64,000 nucleotides of DNA from Streptomyces spiralis (GTDB lineage: Bacteria; Actinomycetota; Actinomycetes; Streptomycetales; Streptomycetaceae). The notes under the pieces are model-generated. The model searched no databases and was not told the DNA's origin. It was given only the letters and a program-made list of their open reading frames with translations. The first letter of the stretch is position 1. Every line of letters starts with the position of its first letter. The stretch is taken from assembly GCF_014654675.1 (NCBI RefSeq), contig NZ_BNBC01000009.1, positions 62,001 through 126,000 of the forward strand, read 5' to 3'. Below, piece after piece: positions 61,600 through 64,000 of this stretch. Made by a program: the position numbers and the translations under genes.

Positions 61600-62574
61600 G
61601 TGACCGGGATCAAGACGACCGGCGAGAAGAAGATGATGTTCTTCTCCGGCCGCGCCCACCCCGAGCTTGCCGAGGAAATCGCCCACGAGCTGGGTGTCGG
61701 GGTCGTCCCGACGAAGGCGTTCGACTTCGCCAACGGCGAGATCTATGTGCGTTATCAGGAGTCGGCACGTGGCGCGGACTGCTTCCTGATCCAGAGCCAC
61801 ACGGCTCCGATCAACAAGTGGATCATGGAGCAGCTGATCATGATCGACGCGCTGAAGCGCGCGTCGGCCCGCTCCATCACGGTCATCGTGCCCTTCTACG
61901 GTTACGCGCGGCAGGACAAGAAGCACCGTGGCCGTGAACCGATCTCGGCGCGTCTGGTGGCCGACATGATGAAGACGGCCGGCGCGGACCGCATCCTCGC
62001 CGTCGATCTGCACACGGACCAGATCCAGGGCTTCTTCGACGGCCCGGTGGACCACCTGTTCGCGCTGCCGCTGCTGGCGGACTACGTGGGCAACAAGGTG
62101 GACCGTTCGAAGCTGACGGTGGTGTCCCCGGACGCCGGCCGGGTGCGGGTGGCGGACCGGTGGTGCGACCGGCTGGGCGCGCCGCTGGCGATCGTGCACA
62201 AGCGGCGTGACAAGGACGTGGCGAACCAGGTCACCGTGCACGAGGTCGTCGGTGACGTGAAGGGCCGCGTCTGTGTGCTGGTGGACGACATGGTCGACAC
62301 CGGCGGCACGATCTGCGCCGCGGCGGACGCGCTGTTCGCGCACGGTGCGGAGGACGTGATCGTGACGGCGACGCACGGTGTGCTGTCGGGTCCGGCGGCG
62401 GACCGGCTGAAGAACTCGCAGGTGAGCGAGTTCGTGTTCACGAACACGCTGCCGACGCCGGGCGAGCTGGAGCTGGACAAGATCACGGTGCTGTCGATCG
62501 CGCCGACGGTCGCGCGGGCGGTGCGCGAGGTGTTCGAGGACGGTTCGGTGACGAGCCTCTTCGACGAGCAGTAA
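61600..62574 (+). CDS. prsA: Ribose-phosphate pyrophosphokinase
   Basis: This 324-residue enzyme makes PRPP from ribose 5-phosphate and ATP. FYGYARQDKKHRGREPISARL is the flexible-loop region, DLHTDQIQGFFD the ATP-binding loop, SPDAGRVRVADRW the divalent-cation site, and VCVLVDDMVDTGGTICAAADAL the PRPP-binding signature. Length is normal. It starts at GTG with GAGGAG upstream. It is followed by rplY. Confidence 0.96.
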   Translation: MTGIKTTGEKKMMFFSGRAHPELAEEIAHELGVGVVPTKAFDFANGEIYVRYQESARGADCFLIQSHTAPINKWIMEQLIMIDALKRASARSITVIVPFYGYARQDKKHRGREPISARLVADMMKTAGADRILAVDLHTDQIQGFFDGPVDHLFALPLLADYVGNKVDRSKLTVVSPDAGRVRVADRWCDRLGAPLAIVHKRRDKDVANQVTVHEVVGDVKGRVCVLVDDMVDTGGTICAAADALFAHGAEDVIVTATHGVLSGPAADRLKNSQVSEFVFTNTLPTPGELELDKITVLSIAPTVARAVREVFEDGSVTSLFDEQ

Positions 62575-62614
62575 CGATCACTCTGTGACCTTTCACGGGC
62601 TCCCGTAGATCGTT

Positions 62615-62644
62615 TTGGGTACGGCCTCCTTCTCCGAGTAGACT
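62615..62644 (+). promoter_or_regulatory. Candidate rplY promoter
   Basis: TTGGGT (62615-62620) and TAGACT (62639-62644) are separated by 18 bases, close to the Streptomyces housekeeping consensus. The gap also has an ACGGCCTCC/GGAGGCCGT inverted repeat (62621-62629 with 62664-62672) that could fold in the leader. Confidence 0.5.
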
Positions 62645-62779
62645 GCTCAGGTTGCTCGGCGAGGGAGGCCGTGGCCGTCTTCGGGCGGATACGGCGGTCC
62701 GTAATCGACGCGCTCTTCGTAGCAGGCCGTTCGTGTGGCCGGGTGACCACGTCCCCTACTTCTACGAGGAGTGAGAAGC

Positions 62780-63376
62780 ATGTCCGAGGTGAAGCTCGCC
62801 GCCGAGACCCGCACCGAGTTCGGCAAGGGTGCCGCGCGCCGCATCCGCCGTGACAACAAGGTCCCGGGTGTTCTCTACGGTCACGGCTCCGACCCGCTGC
62901 ACCTGACGCTGCCGGGCCACGACCTGCTGATGGCGCTGCGTACGCCGAACGTCCTGATCTCCCTGGACATCGACGGCAAGACCAACGAGCTGGCGATCCC
63001 GAAGTCCGTGCAGCGCGACCCGCTGAAGGGCTTCCTGGAGCACGTCGACCTTCAGCTGGTCAAGCGCGGCGAGAAGGTCACGGTCGAGATCCCGGTCAAC
63101 GCCGAGGGCGAACTGGCCCCGGGTGGCAACCTGCTGGAGCACGTGCTGAACGCGCTGCCGGTCGAGGCCGAGGCCACCCACATCCCCGAGGCCGTGACGG
63201 TGTCCGTGGAGGGTCTGGAGGCCGGTGCCTCGATCCACGCCAAGGACATCACCCTGCCGAGCGGTGTGACGCTGGCCGTCGAGGAGGACGCGGTCGTCCT
63301 TCAGGTCCTCCAGGCGCAGGTCGAGGAGGCCGCCGAGGGCGAGCAGGCCGAGGGCGAAGAGGCCGCCGAGGCCTGA
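62780..63376 (+). CDS. rplY: Ribosomal protein bL25, CTC form
   Basis: This 198-residue protein has the N-terminal 5S-rRNA-binding bL25 domain ([33 protein letters not shown]) and a C-terminal TL5/CTC beta domain (about 95-180), and a Glu/Ala-rich acidic tail. The ATG with GAGGAG upstream, rather than the GTG nine bases earlier, is the start. It binds 5S rRNA on the large subunit. It is followed by pth after 88 bases. Confidence 0.95.
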   Translation: MSEVKLAAETRTEFGKGAARRIRRDNKVPGVLYGHGSDPLHLTLPGHDLLMALRTPNVLISLDIDGKTNELAIPKSVQRDPLKGFLEHVDLQLVKRGEKVTVEIPVNAEGELAPGGNLLEHVLNALPVEAEATHIPEAVTVSVEGLEAGASIHAKDITLPSGVTLAVEEDAVVLQVLQAQVEEAAEGEQAEGEEAAEA

Positions 63377-63464
63377 TCCTCAGCCGATCGTCGTTTCGCC
63401 GGCCGCTGCTTCCCGTACTCCGGTAGGGGGAGCGGCGGCCGGTGCGTATCAAGGAGAAGCAGAC

Positions 63465-64000
63465 GTGACCACCCCGGCGAGTTCCGCGAACGCCCCCTGG
63501 CTGATCGTCGGCCTGGGCAATCCCGGACCGGAGTACGCCATGAACCGGCACAACGTGGGGTTCATGGCGGTGGATCTGCTGGCCGACCGTATCGGGGGCC
63601 GGTTCAAGCGGGCGAGCAAGGCGCAGGCGCAGGTGGTGGAGGGCCGGATCGGTCCGCCGGGCCCGGAGAGCCGCCGGGTGGTCCTGGTGAAGCCGATGTC
63701 GTACATGAACCTCTCGGGCGGTCCGGTGAACGCGCTGCGGGACTTCTACAAGGTTCCGGTGGCGAACATCGTGGCGATCCATGACGAGCTGGACATCGAC
63801 TACGGCACCCTGCGGCTGAAGCTGGGCGGCGGTGACAACGGGCACAACGGCCTGAAGTCGATGACGAAGGCGATGGGCGCGGACTACCACCGGGTGCGGT
63901 TCGGGATCGGGCGTCCGCCGGGCCGTATGCAGGTGGCGGACTTCGTGCTGAAGGACTTCTCGGCGGCGGAGCGCAAGGAGCTGGACTACTTCGTCGACCG
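63465..64000 (+). CDS. pth: Peptidyl-tRNA hydrolase, 5' part
   Basis: The first 178 residues are visible; the end is beyond the window. [26 protein letters not shown] is the catalytic N-terminal motif (His in NRHNVG), then [19 protein letters not shown] and [32 protein letters not shown]. It releases peptides from tRNA that dissociates from ribosomes. The start is GTG with AAGGAGAAGCAGAC upstream. rplY and pth are often paired in actinobacteria. Confidence 0.96.
   Translation, partial: MTTPASSANAPWLIVGLGNPGPEYAMNRHNVGFMAVDLLADRIGGRFKRASKAQAQVVEGRIGPPGPESRRVVLVKPMSYMNLSGGPVNALRDFYKVPVANIVAIHDELDIDYGTLRLKLGGGDNGHNGLKSMTKAMGADYHRVRFGIGRPPGRMQVADFVLKDFSAAERKELDYFVD

Noticed and set aside
62780..63376. 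GTG at 62771 as start of rplY
   Set aside because: The Shine-Dalgarno site GAGGAG overlaps that GTG; the ATG at 62780 has correct spacing.

Overview
The window is a high-GC actinobacterial chromosome segment, almost certainly Streptomyces. The evidence is extreme third-position GC, GTG/TTG starts with purine-rich Shine-Dalgarno sites, a tRNA-Leu with a UAA anticodon (bldA), a four-gene roadblock operon, paired resuscitation-promoting factors behind a c-di-AMP riboswitch, and many membrane and secreted proteins. From memory, unverified, the gene order resembles the core region around SCO3070-SCO3125 of S. coelicolor (cystathionine beta-synthase, pobA, bldA, ndh, ppx, eno, rpf pair, P450, mfd, glmU, prsA, rplY, pth). 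No transposon, phage or CRISPR was seen.

Layout. 1-5.5 kb: end of a lysA-like decarboxylase, a four-gene roadblock/LC7 operon, a membrane protein, an RpiR-type regulator and a small membrane protein. 5.8-12.7 kb: cystathionine beta-synthase, divergent SGNH hydrolase, thiolase, hypothetical genes and a Bax-inhibitor-1 protein. 12.9-14.1 kb: 4-hydroxybenzoate hydroxylase. 14.2-18.8 kb: a candidate ribosomal-peptide system with two near-identical small precursors, a PqqD-like/M50 intramembrane metalloprotease, a secreted four-cysteine protein, a divergent HTH regulator and paired palindromic operators, followed by a small orphan gene and bldA. 19.4-22.8 kb: MacB-type ABC exporter. 22.9-29.7 kb: cyclopropane-fatty-acid-synthase-like methyltransferase, type II NADH dehydrogenase, ppx, DUF501, divIC/ftsB-like and eno. 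30-39.4 kb: two Rpf muralytic enzymes, P450, MazG, SurA-like lipoprotein, DUF1906 protein, lipoproteins and an HNH lipoprotein. 39.5-46.7 kb: mfd and a second MacB-type ABC exporter. 47-52.6 kb: MFS transporter, NAD(P)-binding protein, DUF485 plus sodium/solute symporter, and a DivIVA-like coiled-coil protein. 52.9-58.2 kb: a cluster of polymorphic-toxin-type domains and SUKH immunity domains. 58.3-64 kb: orphan histidine kinase, tRNA-Gln(UUG), glmU, prsA, rplY and the 5' part of pth.

Two places deserve most attention. The first is 14.2-18.3 kb. Two tandem Cys-free peptides share a 31-residue identical block beginning with an E-L-L-P-G-R-E motif. They are followed by a strong intercistronic hairpin and a membrane protease carrying a PqqD-like peptide-recognition domain. 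No cyclase or radical-SAM gene is nearby, so this could be a proteolysis-only peptide maturation system beside bldA. The second is 52.9-58.2 kb. A nucleic-acid-deaminase-like domain is fused to SUKH-4, a WHH nuclease domain is fused to a SUKH-1-like domain, and a YwqJ-type deaminase sits beside a SUKH-3 gene. None carries a visible secretion domain, so these look like intracellular toxin-immunity modules rather than classical exported polymorphic toxins.
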